From NCBI RefSeq assembly GCF_003963535.1, contig NZ_CP034539.1, positions 3,844,001-3,908,000 of the forward strand: 64,000 nt of DNA, written 5' to 3'. Source of the DNA: Streptomyces cyaneochromogenes. Its GTDB lineage: Bacteria > Actinomycetota > Actinomycetes > Streptomycetales > Streptomycetaceae. This document shows positions 8,365 through 15,793 of the stretch, in pieces; the first letter of the stretch is position 1; every line of letters begins with the position of its first letter. The translations under genes and the position numbers were made by a program. The notes beneath the pieces are model-generated. The model searched no databases. It was not told where the DNA came from and saw only the letters and a program-made list of their open reading frames with translations.

Positions 8365-9150
8365 TCAGCGGCGCCTCCGGGCGAGGAGGAACCCGGCGCC
8401 GATCAGGAGGAGGGAGGCCGTGGCGGCGAGGGCGACGCCGGGGCCCGAGGCGAGGCCGGTGCGGGCGAGTTCGTCGGCGAAGGTGAGCTGGTTGCGGGCG
8501 ATGTCGCCGCCGGGGGTCGGCGAGGCGTTCTGGGCGGCGGGGGCGGTCGGGTCGGCCGTGCCGGACGGGTCGGTCGCGGCGGCGGTCGGGTCGGCGTCGA
8601 TGCTGAAGCGGTAGTCGTTGGACTGGCCGACCCAGTCGCCGTCGCCGTCGTGGCGCTGGACGACGGCCGCGTTGGCGATGACCTCGTTCGGCGCGGTGTC
8701 CGAGGTGAGGGCGAGCCGGACCTTCACGGTGACGGTCCCACGAGGGCCGACGGTGAAGCCGGGGAAGCCGTCGAAGGCGCCGACGAGTTCGTCCTGGTCG
8801 GTGGTCTCGAAGCGGACCGGGTGGGGGCGGGTGTCGTTGCGGGCGCCGTAGAACTCCAGGCGGGGCTGGGAGGGCTTGAGGGCGCGTTTGCCGTCGACGA
8901 GGACGACCACGGGGTGGATGCCGGTGCAGGTCCGCCCGGTCGTGTTGGTGAGTTCCAGGTACCAGGTGCCGAATCCGCCGCCGGCCGCGTAGGAGTCGGG
9001 GCCGCCGTGGAGACGGGTGGTGAGGGGGAAGTCCCGGTCACCGGTGGCGCAGCTGGGCAGCTCCGCCGGGGGGTCCGCGCGCACCGGGGACGCCGCGGCG
9101 AGGAGGGCGGCTGCTGCGAGGCAGAGGGGGGCGGGTGTATGCAGTCGCAT
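8365..9150 (-). CDS. Secreted LAxTG-anchored surface protein, function unknown
   Basis: 261 residues from the ATG at 9148-9150, chosen because a Sec signal peptide follows (about residues 1-25, ending A-S-P-V-R-A). No good ribosome binding site is visible; a GTG two codons upstream is also possible. The mature part is a beta-rich domain with two Cys residues, then a Thr/Pro/Ala-rich linker. The end is a sortase signal: L-A-R-T-G, a hydrophobic helix and the tail A-R-R-R-R. LAxTG is the motif used by class E sortases, and such a sortase is encoded at 14632-15432. The protein should end up covalently fixed to the cell wall. No enzymatic motif recognised. Confidence 0.8.
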   Translation of the reverse strand: MRLHTPAPLCLAAAALLAAASPVRADPPAELPSCATGDRDFPLTTRLHGGPDSYAAGGGFGTWYLELTNTTGRTCTGIHPVVVLVDGKRALKPSQPRLEFYGARNDTRPHPVRFETTDQDELVGAFDGFPGFTVGPRGTVTVKVRLALTSDTAPNEVIANAAVVQRHDGDGDWVGQSNDYRFSIDADPTAAATDPSGTADPTAPAAQNASPTPGGDIARNQLTFADELARTGLASGPGVALAATASLLLIGAGFLLARRRR

Positions 9151-9312
9151 AAACACATGACCATGCCGGGTGGGTACGGCTTTCGGGGGGTGCCATTCCG
9201 TACGGCGACGGAAGTGCGCTCGATCAGCGGACGCCGGGGAGTCCATGCCGGTCGATCCGCCCCGGGAGCTCACGCCGGTCAGCCGATGCCGGGCAGCACA
9301 CCCGAGACGCCC

Positions 9313-10638
9313 TCACCCCTCGGCCCGCCCGAACAGCGGCGCCAGCAGCAGCTGGGCCGCTCCTTCGGCGACCCCGCTCCCCCCGCTCCCTCCCCGGCCC
9401 TCGTGCCCCCCGCCGGAGGCGACCCGCACCGGAACCGCGTCCCCGCCCGCGCGCCGGGCGCGTTCGTCGAGGACGGCGGCGACCCCGCGTACGAAGGTCT
9501 CCGGGGCCGCGGCGACCGTACGGCCACCCAGCAGGACCAGGTCGACATCGAGCAGCGCGACCAGGTTGCCGGCCGCGGTGCCGAGCACGCGGGCCGCCTC
9601 CGCCAGGTCGCCGCGCGCCACCGCGGCCAGGCACAGCGCCTCCACGCAGCCGCGGTTGCCGCACTCGCAGGGCGGACCGTCCAGCTGGACGACCTGATGC
9701 CCGAACTCCCCCGCGCCCGTACGCACCCCCCGGTGCACCGCTCCCCCGATCACGAGCCCTCCGCCGAGCCCCGCCCCGAAGTGCAGATACGCGAAGGACG
9801 CGAAGGAGGCAACGGGCGCGCCGGCGACGGACGCGGCTGCCCCGGAGGCCACCGCGCCGGAAGCCGCCGTACCGGAGGCCACCGCGCCGGAAGCCACCGT
9901 GCCGAAGGCAGCCGCGCCGGAAGCCACCGTGCCGAAGGCAGCCGCGTCGGAAGCCACCGCGGCAAAGGCGCCCGCTCCCCCGACCGCGAGCCCGAGGGCG
10001 GCCGCGTTGGTGTCCTTGTCGACGACGACCGGCAGCGAGAGCCTGCGCGCGAGCACGTCCCGCAGCGGATAGCCGTTCCACTCCGGGAACCCGGTGACCC
10101 GGTGCAGCACACCCCGCCGATGGTCGAGCGGCCCGGGCAGCGCCACCCCGACGCCGAGCACGGCCCCCGGCCGGACTACCCGCCCGCCCCCGGCCTCCAG
10201 CTCCCGCACCTCGCGCACGACCCGCTCGACGACCGTCTCCGCACCGGCCCCGAGATCCAGCGGCGTCCCGCGCCGGGCCACCACGGCGCCCGTCAGGTCG
10301 CAGAGCACGGCCGTCAGTTCGTCCCGGTCCAGATGCACGCCCACCGCATGCCCGGCCTCCGGCACCAGCCGCAGCACCGTACGCGGCTTGCCTCCCGTCG
10401 ACGCCCGCCGCCCCGCCTCCGTCGCCAGCCCGTCCTCCCGCAGCCGAGCGGTGATCTTGCTGACCGCCTGCGGGGTGAGGCCGGTGCGCTCGGCGAGTTC
10501 GAGCCGGCTGATGCCCTCGGAGCCGGCCGTGCGCAGCAGGTCGAGCACGAGCGCGGTGTTGTGACTGCGCAGGGCGCCCAGGTTCACCCCACCGACCCCG
10601 GCACCGACATCGCCCTTCGTCCTGTTCACGCCCCCCAT
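9313..10638 (-). CDS. ROK family transcriptional repressor with an Ala/Ser-rich repeat insertion
   Basis: 441 residues from the ATG at 10636-10638. The N-terminal MarR-like winged helix (residues 22-80) reads L-A-E-R-T-G-L-T-P-Q-A-V-S-K-I-T. The ROK sugar-kinase fold follows, with the C-x-C-G-x-x-G-C-x-E zinc motif at residues 324-333 and G-E-F-G-H before it. It is oddly interrupted: about 60 residues (219-281) of Ala/Ser/Gly-rich decapeptide repeats sit between D-K-D-T-N-A-A-A-L-G and the glycine loop F-G-A-G-L-G-G-G. It is divergent from a sugar-type oxidoreductase gene across a 48-bp gap with an operator-like palindrome, so it likely represses that gene in response to a sugar. Confidence 0.88.
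   Translation of the reverse strand: MGGVNRTKGDVGAGVGGVNLGALRSHNTALVLDLLRTAGSEGISRLELAERTGLTPQAVSKITARLREDGLATEAGRRASTGGKPRTVLRLVPEAGHAVGVHLDRDELTAVLCDLTGAVVARRGTPLDLGAGAETVVERVVREVRELEAGGGRVVRPGAVLGVGVALPGPLDHRRGVLHRVTGFPEWNGYPLRDVLARRLSLPVVVDKDTNAAALGLAVGGAGAFAAVASDAAAFGTVASGAAAFGTVASGAVASGTAASGAVASGAAASVAGAPVASFASFAYLHFGAGLGGGLVIGGAVHRGVRTGAGEFGHQVVQLDGPPCECGNRGCVEALCLAAVARGDLAEAARVLGTAAGNLVALLDVDLVLLGGRTVAAAPETFVRGVAAVLDERARRAGGDAVPVRVASGGGHEGRGGSGGSGVAEGAAQLLLAPLFGRAEG
9823..9957 (-). repeat. 30-bp (decapeptide) in-frame repeats inside the ROK gene
   Basis: About 4.5 copies of a 30-bp unit encode V-A-S-x-A-A-A-F-G-T-like decapeptides; a 15-bp sub-period (GCCGGAAGCCACCGT) is visible. The repeats keep the reading frame and enlarge a surface loop of the ROK fold. 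They look like a slippage-prone coding minisatellite. Confidence 0.85.
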
Positions 10639-10653
10639 TGTCCCTGCCGCTTG

Positions 10654-10680
10654 CACTTTGGCAACAGCGTTGCGAAAGTG
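10654..10680. promoter_or_regulatory. Palindromic operator between divergent ROK and oxidoreductase genes
   Basis: Arms CACTTTGGCAAC (10654-10665) and GTTGCGAAAGTG (10669-10680) are inverted repeats with one mismatch and a 3-bp centre. The site ends 6 bp before the oxidoreductase ATG and lies 15 bp from the ROK start, so a bound protein would block both genes. The divergent ROK protein is the obvious candidate to bind it. Confidence 0.65.
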
Positions 10681-10686
10681 GGGACC

Positions 10687-11760
10687 ATGAGTGCTACTCC
10701 CCTCCGCGTCGGCCTGATCGGCTACGGCCTCGCCGGCTCCGTCTTCCATGCCCCGCTGATCGCCACCACCGAGGGGCTCGCCCTGGACACGGTGGTCACG
10801 TCGAACCCCGAGCGGCAGAAGCAGGCCCGCGCCGAGCACCCGGACGTCACCGTCACCGCCACGCCCGACGAGCTGCTCGCCCGCGCCGCCGACCTCGACC
10901 TGGTCGTCATCGCGTCCCCGAACAAGACGCACGTCCCGCTCGCGACCGCCGCCCTGAAGGCGGGTCTCCCGGTCGTCGTCGACAAGCCGATCGCCGGCAC
11001 GGCGGCCGAGGCGCGCGAGCTGGCGGCGCTGGCCGAGGAGCGCGGCCTGCTCCTCTCCGTCTTCCAGAACCGCCGCTGGGACAACGACTTCCTGACGCTC
11101 CGGGGGCTCCTGGCCAAGGGCGAGCTGGGCGACGTATGGCGCTTCGAGTCCCGCTTCGAACGCTGGCGGCCCGAACTCAAGGGCGGCTGGCGGGAGTCCG
11201 GCGACCCGGCAGAGATCGGAGGTCTCCTGTACGACCTCGGCAGCCATGTCGTCGACCAGGCGCTGGTCCTCTTCGGCCCCGTCACGCAGGTGTACGCCGA
11301 GGCGGTCGTCCGCCGCGCCGGCGCCGAGACGGACGACGACACGTTCATCGCCCTCACGCACGCGAGCGGCGTCCGCTCCCACCTGTACGCCTCCGCGACG
11401 ACCGCCCAGCTCGGCCCCCGTTTCCGGGTGCTGGGCTCGAAGGCGGGATACGTCAAGTACGGCCTGGACCCGCAGGAGTCGGCACTGCGGGAGGGACAGC
11501 GTCCGGACACGACGGCCGGCTGGGGTACGGAACCCGAGTCGCTGTGGGGCCGGGTGGGCTCCGGAGAGTCCCCCCTGACGGGCGGCGGCCGCGTCGAACC
11601 CACCCTCCCCGGCGACTACCCCGCTTACTATGCGGCCGTGGCAAAGGCACTGCTGGACGACGGCCCCAACCCGGTGACGGCCCTGGAGGCGGCCTCCGCC
11701 CTGGAGGTACTGGAGGCGGCCGGCCGTTCGGCCCGTGACGGAGTGGCGGTGAAGCTGTGA
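10687..11760 (+). CDS. Gfo/Idh/MocA family NAD(P)-dependent oxidoreductase
   Basis: 357 residues. The N-terminal Rossmann fold begins V-G-L-I-G-Y-G-L-A-G-S, and the family catalytic block V-V-D-K-P-I-A (about residues 98-104) carries the conserved E/D-K-P. The C-terminal half (about 125-345) matches the alpha/beta substrate domain, with the G-G-L-L-Y-D-L-G-S-H-V-V-D motif supplying the His/Asp pair. The family acts on sugars, inositols or their derivatives. It is transcribed away from the ROK repressor, and its stop codon overlaps the GTG of the next gene (GTGA at 11757-11760), so the two are translationally coupled. Confidence 0.9.
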   Translation: MSATPLRVGLIGYGLAGSVFHAPLIATTEGLALDTVVTSNPERQKQARAEHPDVTVTATPDELLARAADLDLVVIASPNKTHVPLATAALKAGLPVVVDKPIAGTAAEARELAALAEERGLLLSVFQNRRWDNDFLTLRGLLAKGELGDVWRFESRFERWRPELKGGWRESGDPAEIGGLLYDLGSHVVDQALVLFGPVTQVYAEAVVRRAGAETDDDTFIALTHASGVRSHLYASATTAQLGPRFRVLGSKAGYVKYGLDPQESALREGQRPDTTAGWGTEPESLWGRVGSGESPLTGGGRVEPTLPGDYPAYYAAVAKALLDDGPNPVTALEAASALEVLEAAGRSARDGVAVKL

Positions 11761-12278
11761 CCCCGAGCAAGTCGCACAACCCGGAGATCACCCCGAAGTT
11801 CCACCCGGAGATCACCCCGCCGCTGGAGGAGCTGGAGGCCCAGGAACGCCGTCTGGTCTTCCGCCAGTTCACCCACGAGGACGCCTGGGCCCTGGGCTCC
11901 CTGCTGGTCGAGATGGCCCGCGAGCGCCAGGCCCCGGTCGCCATCGACATCCACCGGGCCGGCCAGCAGCTCTTCCACGCGGCCCTGCCCGGCTCCACCC
12001 CCGACAACGACGCCTGGATCGCGCGCAAGCGCCGGGTGGTGGAGCGCTACGGCAGCGCCTCGTACATCGTCGGCGCCCGCTTCCGGGCCAAGGGCACGAC
12101 GTTCGAGGACTCCTCCCGCCTGGACCCCGACACCTACGCGGCCCATGGGGGCTCGTTCCCGATCAACGTCGAGGGCGCCGGGGTCATCGGCTCGGTGACG
12201 GTGAGCGGGTTGCCGCAGCTGGAGGACCACAGGTTCGTGGTGGAGGCGCTGGAGGAGTTCCTGCACAAGCAGCGGTAA
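11757..12278 (+). CDS. HbpS-like / UPF0303 heme-degrading domain protein
   Basis: 173 residues from a GTG that overlaps the previous stop. The sequence matches the small UPF0303 / HbpS-like (GlcG-related) family, with L-x-x-A-x-x-x-G-x-x-x-V and the late G-A-G-V-I-G-S-V-T-V-S-G-L block near residue 145. Members are cytoplasmic or secreted small proteins linked to heme or small-metabolite binding; here no signal peptide is seen. Coupling to the oxidoreductase suggests a shared metabolic role that is not known. Confidence 0.82.
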   Translation: MTPSKSHNPEITPKFHPEITPPLEELEAQERRLVFRQFTHEDAWALGSLLVEMARERQAPVAIDIHRAGQQLFHAALPGSTPDNDAWIARKRRVVERYGSASYIVGARFRAKGTTFEDSSRLDPDTYAAHGGSFPINVEGAGVIGSVTVSGLPQLEDHRFVVEALEEFLHKQR

Positions 12279-12294
12279 AGGATTTCAGGGGCGC

Positions 12295-12354
12295 GGGGAA
12301 CTGCGCGAGCGGCCACGGACAACCCGCAGCCGACGAAACAACCCGCAGTTCCCC
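12295..12354. repeat. Streptomyces-type intergenic hairpin element
   Basis: Perfect 11-bp arms GGGGAACTGCG (12295-12305) and CGCAGTTCCCC (12344-12354) flank a 38-bp middle. Near-identical elements are widespread between Streptomyces genes (recognised from general knowledge). It sits between convergent genes and may act as a bidirectional terminator. Confidence 0.75.
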
Positions 12355-12373
12355 GGCTCCCTCAGCGGAGCGC

Positions 12374-13231
12374 CTACGCGTCCTTGAACTCCTGCCGCTG
12401 CCGACCGAGCCCCTCGATCTCCAGCTCCACCACATCCCCGCCCCGCAGGAACGGCTTCGGCTCAGGCTGCCCCAGAGCCACCCCCGCCGGCGTACCCGTG
12501 TTGATCACGTCACCGGGATACAGCGTCATGAACTGGCTGACGTACCGCACGACCTCCGCCACCGGAAAGATCTGCTCCGCCGTCGTCCCGTCCTGCTTCA
12601 GCTCGCCGTTGACCCACAGCTTCAGGGAGAGGTTCTGCGGGTCCGCCACCTCGTCCGCCGTCACCAGCCAGGGCCCCAGCGGATTGAACGTCTCGCAGTT
12701 CTTGCCCTTGTCCCAGGTCCCGCCCCGCTCGATCTGGAACTCCCGCTCGGACACGTCGTGCGCCACCGCGTACCCGGCGACATGCGCGAGCGCCTCCTCG
12801 GCCGACTCCACATAGCGGGCCGTACGCCCGATGACGACCGCGAGCTCGACCTCCCAGTCGGTCTTCACCGACCGCCGGGGCACCAGCACCGTGTCGTTCG
12901 GCCCGACGACCGTGTCCGCGGCCTTGAAGAAGATCACGGGCTCGGCGGGCGGTTCGGCGCCGGTCTCGCGGGCGTGGTCGTGGTAGTTCAGCCCGATGCA
13001 CACGATCTTGCCGATCCGCGCGAGGGGCGGCCCGACTCGCAGCCCGCCGGCGTCCAGCGCGGGCAGCTCCCCGGCGTCCGCGGCCGCACGAATCCGCCCC
13101 AGCGCAGCGTCGTCGGCGAGCAGCGCTCCGTCGATGTCCGGGACGACACCGGAAAGGTCCCGCAGAACCCCCTCGGCGTCGAGCAGCGCGGGCGTCTCCG
13201 CTCCCGCCGTACCGACTCGCAGCAGCTTCAT
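12374..13231 (-). CDS. Fumarylacetoacetate hydrolase family protein
   Basis: 285 residues from the ATG at 13229-13231; GGGAG lies 10 bp upstream. The FAH C-terminal catalytic fold covers about residues 75-283. C-I-G-L-N-Y-H-D-H-A, the V-I-F-F-K-A segment, and the metal ligands in D-W-E-V-E-L-A-V-V-I-G and the later D-V-S-E-R-E-F-Q are all present. The end G-D-V-V-E-L-E-I-E-G-L-G-R-Q-R is standard. Members cleave or decarboxylate acylpyruvate-type compounds with a divalent metal. Downstream it faces the UPF0303 gene across the hairpin element. The substrate is not evident. Confidence 0.9.
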   Translation of the reverse strand: MKLLRVGTAGAETPALLDAEGVLRDLSGVVPDIDGALLADDAALGRIRAAADAGELPALDAGGLRVGPPLARIGKIVCIGLNYHDHARETGAEPPAEPVIFFKAADTVVGPNDTVLVPRRSVKTDWEVELAVVIGRTARYVESAEEALAHVAGYAVAHDVSEREFQIERGGTWDKGKNCETFNPLGPWLVTADEVADPQNLSLKLWVNGELKQDGTTAEQIFPVAEVVRYVSQFMTLYPGDVINTGTPAGVALGQPEPKPFLRGGDVVELEIEGLGRQRQEFKDA

Positions 13232-13358
13232 GATCACAATCTCCCTCGATCGCGGGGCGCCCGCCGATGTGTGCAGCCATCGGAGGACTGGTCGATCCTC
13301 CAAGGTCCACGGCCAGTCCGCAATACCCGGTTCACGTACTGGACCGTAAGTCCGAGGT

Positions 13359-14081
13359 TCAGCGGTAGAGCACGGCCCGCTCCACCGCGCTCCAGGTCGT
13401 GCTGGTCACGACGTACAGCGCGGCGGCCAGCGGCACCACGGCCACGGTGAAGAGCGTGAAGAAGGACATGAACGGCATGACCTTGGTCATGGCTCCCACG
13501 GCCCCCATCCCGGGCACCGCCTCGGCGTCGGCCACCGGCGCGGCCGGATTCGCGGCCATCATCCGCTTCGTACGGCGATAGTTGAACGCGGCGACGCAGG
13601 TCACGACCGCGAACAGCCCGACGTACACGAGCCCCGCGCCCCCGAACGCGCCGCCCCCGCCGAGCGCATCCGCCCAGCGGTCGCCGAGGGGCGCGGTGAA
13701 GAGCTGGTGGGACAGCAGCTCGTTCGCCTTCCCGCCGATCGTCGTGTTCGAGAACAGGTGGTAGAGGAGGAAGAACGCGGGCAGCTGGAACAGGCTGGGC
13801 AGACACCCGGACAGCGGCGACACCTTCTCCTTGGTGTGCAGCTCCATGACGGCCTTCTGGAGCCGCTCGGGGTTCTTGGCGTGCTTCTTGCGCAGCTCGG
13901 CGATCTTCGGCTGCAGCTCGGCCCGCGCCTTCTGCCCGCGCGCGGCGGCCCGGGACAGGGGATGGACGAGCAGCCGTACGAGCGCGGTGAACAGGACGAT
14001 CGCGGCGGCCGCCGCGGAGGCGCCGAACAGCGGGTCGAGCAGGTCGGCCAGCCGCTGAACAAGGTCGGCGAAAACGGACAT
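13359..14081 (-). CDS. yidC: YidC/Oxa1 family membrane protein insertase (short paralogue)
   Basis: 240 residues from the ATG at 14079-14081. About five membrane segments are visible. The family core is clear: L-x-R-L-L-V-H-P-L-S with the conserved Arg in the first helix, the basic loop Q-K-A-R-A-E-L-Q-P-K-I-A-E-L-R-K-K-H, and G-C-L-P-S-L-F-Q-L-P. It is shorter than the housekeeping YidC next to rpmH and carries no long C-terminal tail, so it is probably the second insertase common in Streptomyces. It lies in line with the DUF6412 gene upstream (125-bp gap). Confidence 0.88.
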   Translation of the reverse strand: MSVFADLVQRLADLLDPLFGASAAAAAIVLFTALVRLLVHPLSRAAARGQKARAELQPKIAELRKKHAKNPERLQKAVMELHTKEKVSPLSGCLPSLFQLPAFFLLYHLFSNTTIGGKANELLSHQLFTAPLGDRWADALGGGGAFGGAGLVYVGLFAVVTCVAAFNYRRTKRMMAANPAAPVADAEAVPGMGAVGAMTKVMPFMSFFTLFTVAVVPLAAALYVVTSTTWSAVERAVLYR

Positions 14082-14205
14082 GGGTGAGCCCTCCGAGGGT
14101 CTCGTCGTGCCGGAGTGATGAGGGAGATGCCGGGAATCGGCATGGCGGCATGACGACCCGCACGGGGTCACACGTGTGAGCTGTTCGCTGTTTCCCGCGT
14201 GTGCC

Positions 14206-14517
14206 CTACGCGACGGTCGCCGGGAGGGCGTACCCGGGTGCCCTGGGCCGTGGCCGGCCCGAGGCGTCGGGGTCGCGTTGAGGCAGGAAGGCGGTACGGC
14301 GGGCCCGGTCGCGGATGGCCGTACGCACCCGGGTGGGCGCCACGGAGGGCGCGGCACGCGAGGCGAGCAGGGAGCAGACGGCGAACGCGGAACTCGCGGC
14401 GGCGGTCGCGGCGAGCGCGACGGTCGCGGAGAGGCTGCCGGTGTCGAGCAGCACGACCTCGAGGAAGAGCAGCACCAGCGCGGCGGTGGGACGCAGACCC
14501 GCCCGACTCTGCATCAT
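14206..14517 (-). CDS. Small membrane protein, DUF6412 type
   Basis: 103 residues. Start at the first ATG of an ATGATG pair, with GGGAGGGGGG just upstream. Two hydrophobic segments (about residues 10-28 and 33-52) are followed by a conserved basic tail with R-T-A-I-R-D-R-A-R-R-T-A-F-L-P-Q-R-D-P-D-A-S-G. This tail is the DUF6412 signature, a family found next to the short YidC in Streptomyces. Function unknown; the pairing suggests a partner of the insertase. Confidence 0.75.
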   Translation of the reverse strand: MMQSRAGLRPTAALVLLFLEVVLLDTGSLSATVALAATAAASSAFAVCSLLASRAAPSVAPTRVRTAIRDRARRTAFLPQRDPDASGRPRPRAPGYALPATVA

Positions 14518-14631
14518 CGGCCCCCCTCCCCTCGTACGGCTTGTACGGCTGTTACTGCTTGGCTCCCACGGCTTGTTCACCGTGCACGGCGCCCGCTCCG
14601 ATGTCCACGGCGCACGTCGCTCGTCCTGATG

Positions 14632-15432
14632 TTACCGGGGCCGCATGGAGACAAGCTTGCCCCACACCACCAGCCGGTACTTCGACGTGTACTCCGGCGT
14701 GCAGGTGGTGAGCGTGAGGTAGTAGCCGGGTTCCGTGTAGCCGTGGCCCGGCTTGACGGTGGAGCGCGGGATCGGCGCGATGACGCTGCCGTCCCGGGCG
14801 GAGGTCTGCGGCAGAGTCCGGTCGACGGCGTACGTGTACGTCGCGCTCCGCGTCTCGACCCGGACGGTGTCCTCGGGTTCGAGCCGGTTGATGTACCGGA
14901 AGGGCTCACCGTGGGTGTTGCGGTGCCCGGCGAGGGCGAAGTTGCCCGCCTGGCCCGGCTGCCCGGTGCCGGGGTAGTGGCCGACGTAGCCCTTGTCGAG
15001 GACGCCGCCCTTGCCGACGCCTTCGGCGACGGGGACGCGGAGTTGGAGGCGGGGGATGGTGAGGATGGCGTAGGCCTGGGACCAGTCCGGGGAGGGGGCG
15101 GACCGGTCGGGCGAGCCGGCGGACGGGGGCGAGGGCTCGGACGCGGAGTCGGTCCCTGACCCGGCCCCGGATCCGGCCCCCGGCGTGGCCGTCGCGTCCG
15201 GTACGGCCGTACGGGAGTCACCGCCTCCCCCGTCCCACGCCCGCTCCAGCGCCCGGACCTCCCGCTCGGCGCCCGCCCTGGCCTCCCGGTTGGTCCACCA
15301 CACCTGATGAACGACCAGCAGCAGAAGCACGACCCCGACGGTGACGAGCACCTCCCCGCCGCCCCACAGCACCCGCCGCCGCAGGGCACGCCGCCGAAGC
15401 CCGCTGTGCTGCACGACGCGAACCCGCACCAT
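14632..15432 (-). CDS. Class E sortase
   Basis: 266 residues from the ATG at 15430-15432 (GGAGG upstream). One membrane anchor spans about residues 24-44, followed by a Ser/Pro/Gly-rich linker. The sortase barrel starts near A-Y-A-I-L-T-I-P-R-L at residue 120. Catalytic residues are visible: His170 in L-A-G-H-R-N-T-H-G, Cys244 in T-L-T-T-C, and Arg253 in K-Y-R-L-V-V-W-G. This arrangement is that of actinobacterial class E transpeptidases, which attach LAxTG proteins to the wall. Two LAxTG proteins are encoded in this window, at 8365-9150 and 37407-38912. Confidence 0.9.
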   Translation of the reverse strand: MVRVRVVQHSGLRRRALRRRVLWGGGEVLVTVGVVLLLLVVHQVWWTNREARAGAEREVRALERAWDGGGGDSRTAVPDATATPGAGSGAGSGTDSASEPSPPSAGSPDRSAPSPDWSQAYAILTIPRLQLRVPVAEGVGKGGVLDKGYVGHYPGTGQPGQAGNFALAGHRNTHGEPFRYINRLEPEDTVRVETRSATYTYAVDRTLPQTSARDGSVIAPIPRSTVKPGHGYTEPGYYLTLTTCTPEYTSKYRLVVWGKLVSMRPR

Positions 15433-15510
15433 CCGTGCGCCTCCTCCACCAGGGCCGCCCGCACGATAGAGGCGGACCCGCGAGGTCTCCAGACCCATGC
15501 GTGACCCATG

Positions 15511-15610
15511 TGTGACCCATGGGTGGGCGGCCCGTCGGAACCCATGCGTGCTCGGCCTTTCGGAACCCATGCGTGCTCAGCCTTTCGGAACCCATGCGTG
15601 CGCGGCCCGT
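15511..15610. repeat. 25-bp tandem repeat upstream of the sortase
   Basis: Three well-kept units start at 15536, 15561 and 15586 with CGGAACCCATGCGTG, and a diverged fourth starts at 15511. The array fills the 361-bp gap between the divergent sortase and GH30 genes together with promoter sequence. It is too short and without spacers to be a CRISPR. Confidence 0.85.
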
Positions 15611-15793
15611 CGGAGCCGTCGGCCGTCCGGCCCCCGAACACTTCCTCCACAGGTTTGAGAAAGGGCCGTCGGAACCCTCGACAACCTCATGCGCCACACC
15701 CGATGCTTCGTGTCGGCATCCAACGGGACAGGCCACAGAGCCGGTTCGACGACGACACCGCCGACACCGGCCGTTGAAGGAAGCGGAGAAGTC

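Noticed and set aside
15511..15610. Possible CRISPR array
   Set aside because: Units are adjacent 25-bp tandem copies with no spacers and no cas genes nearby.
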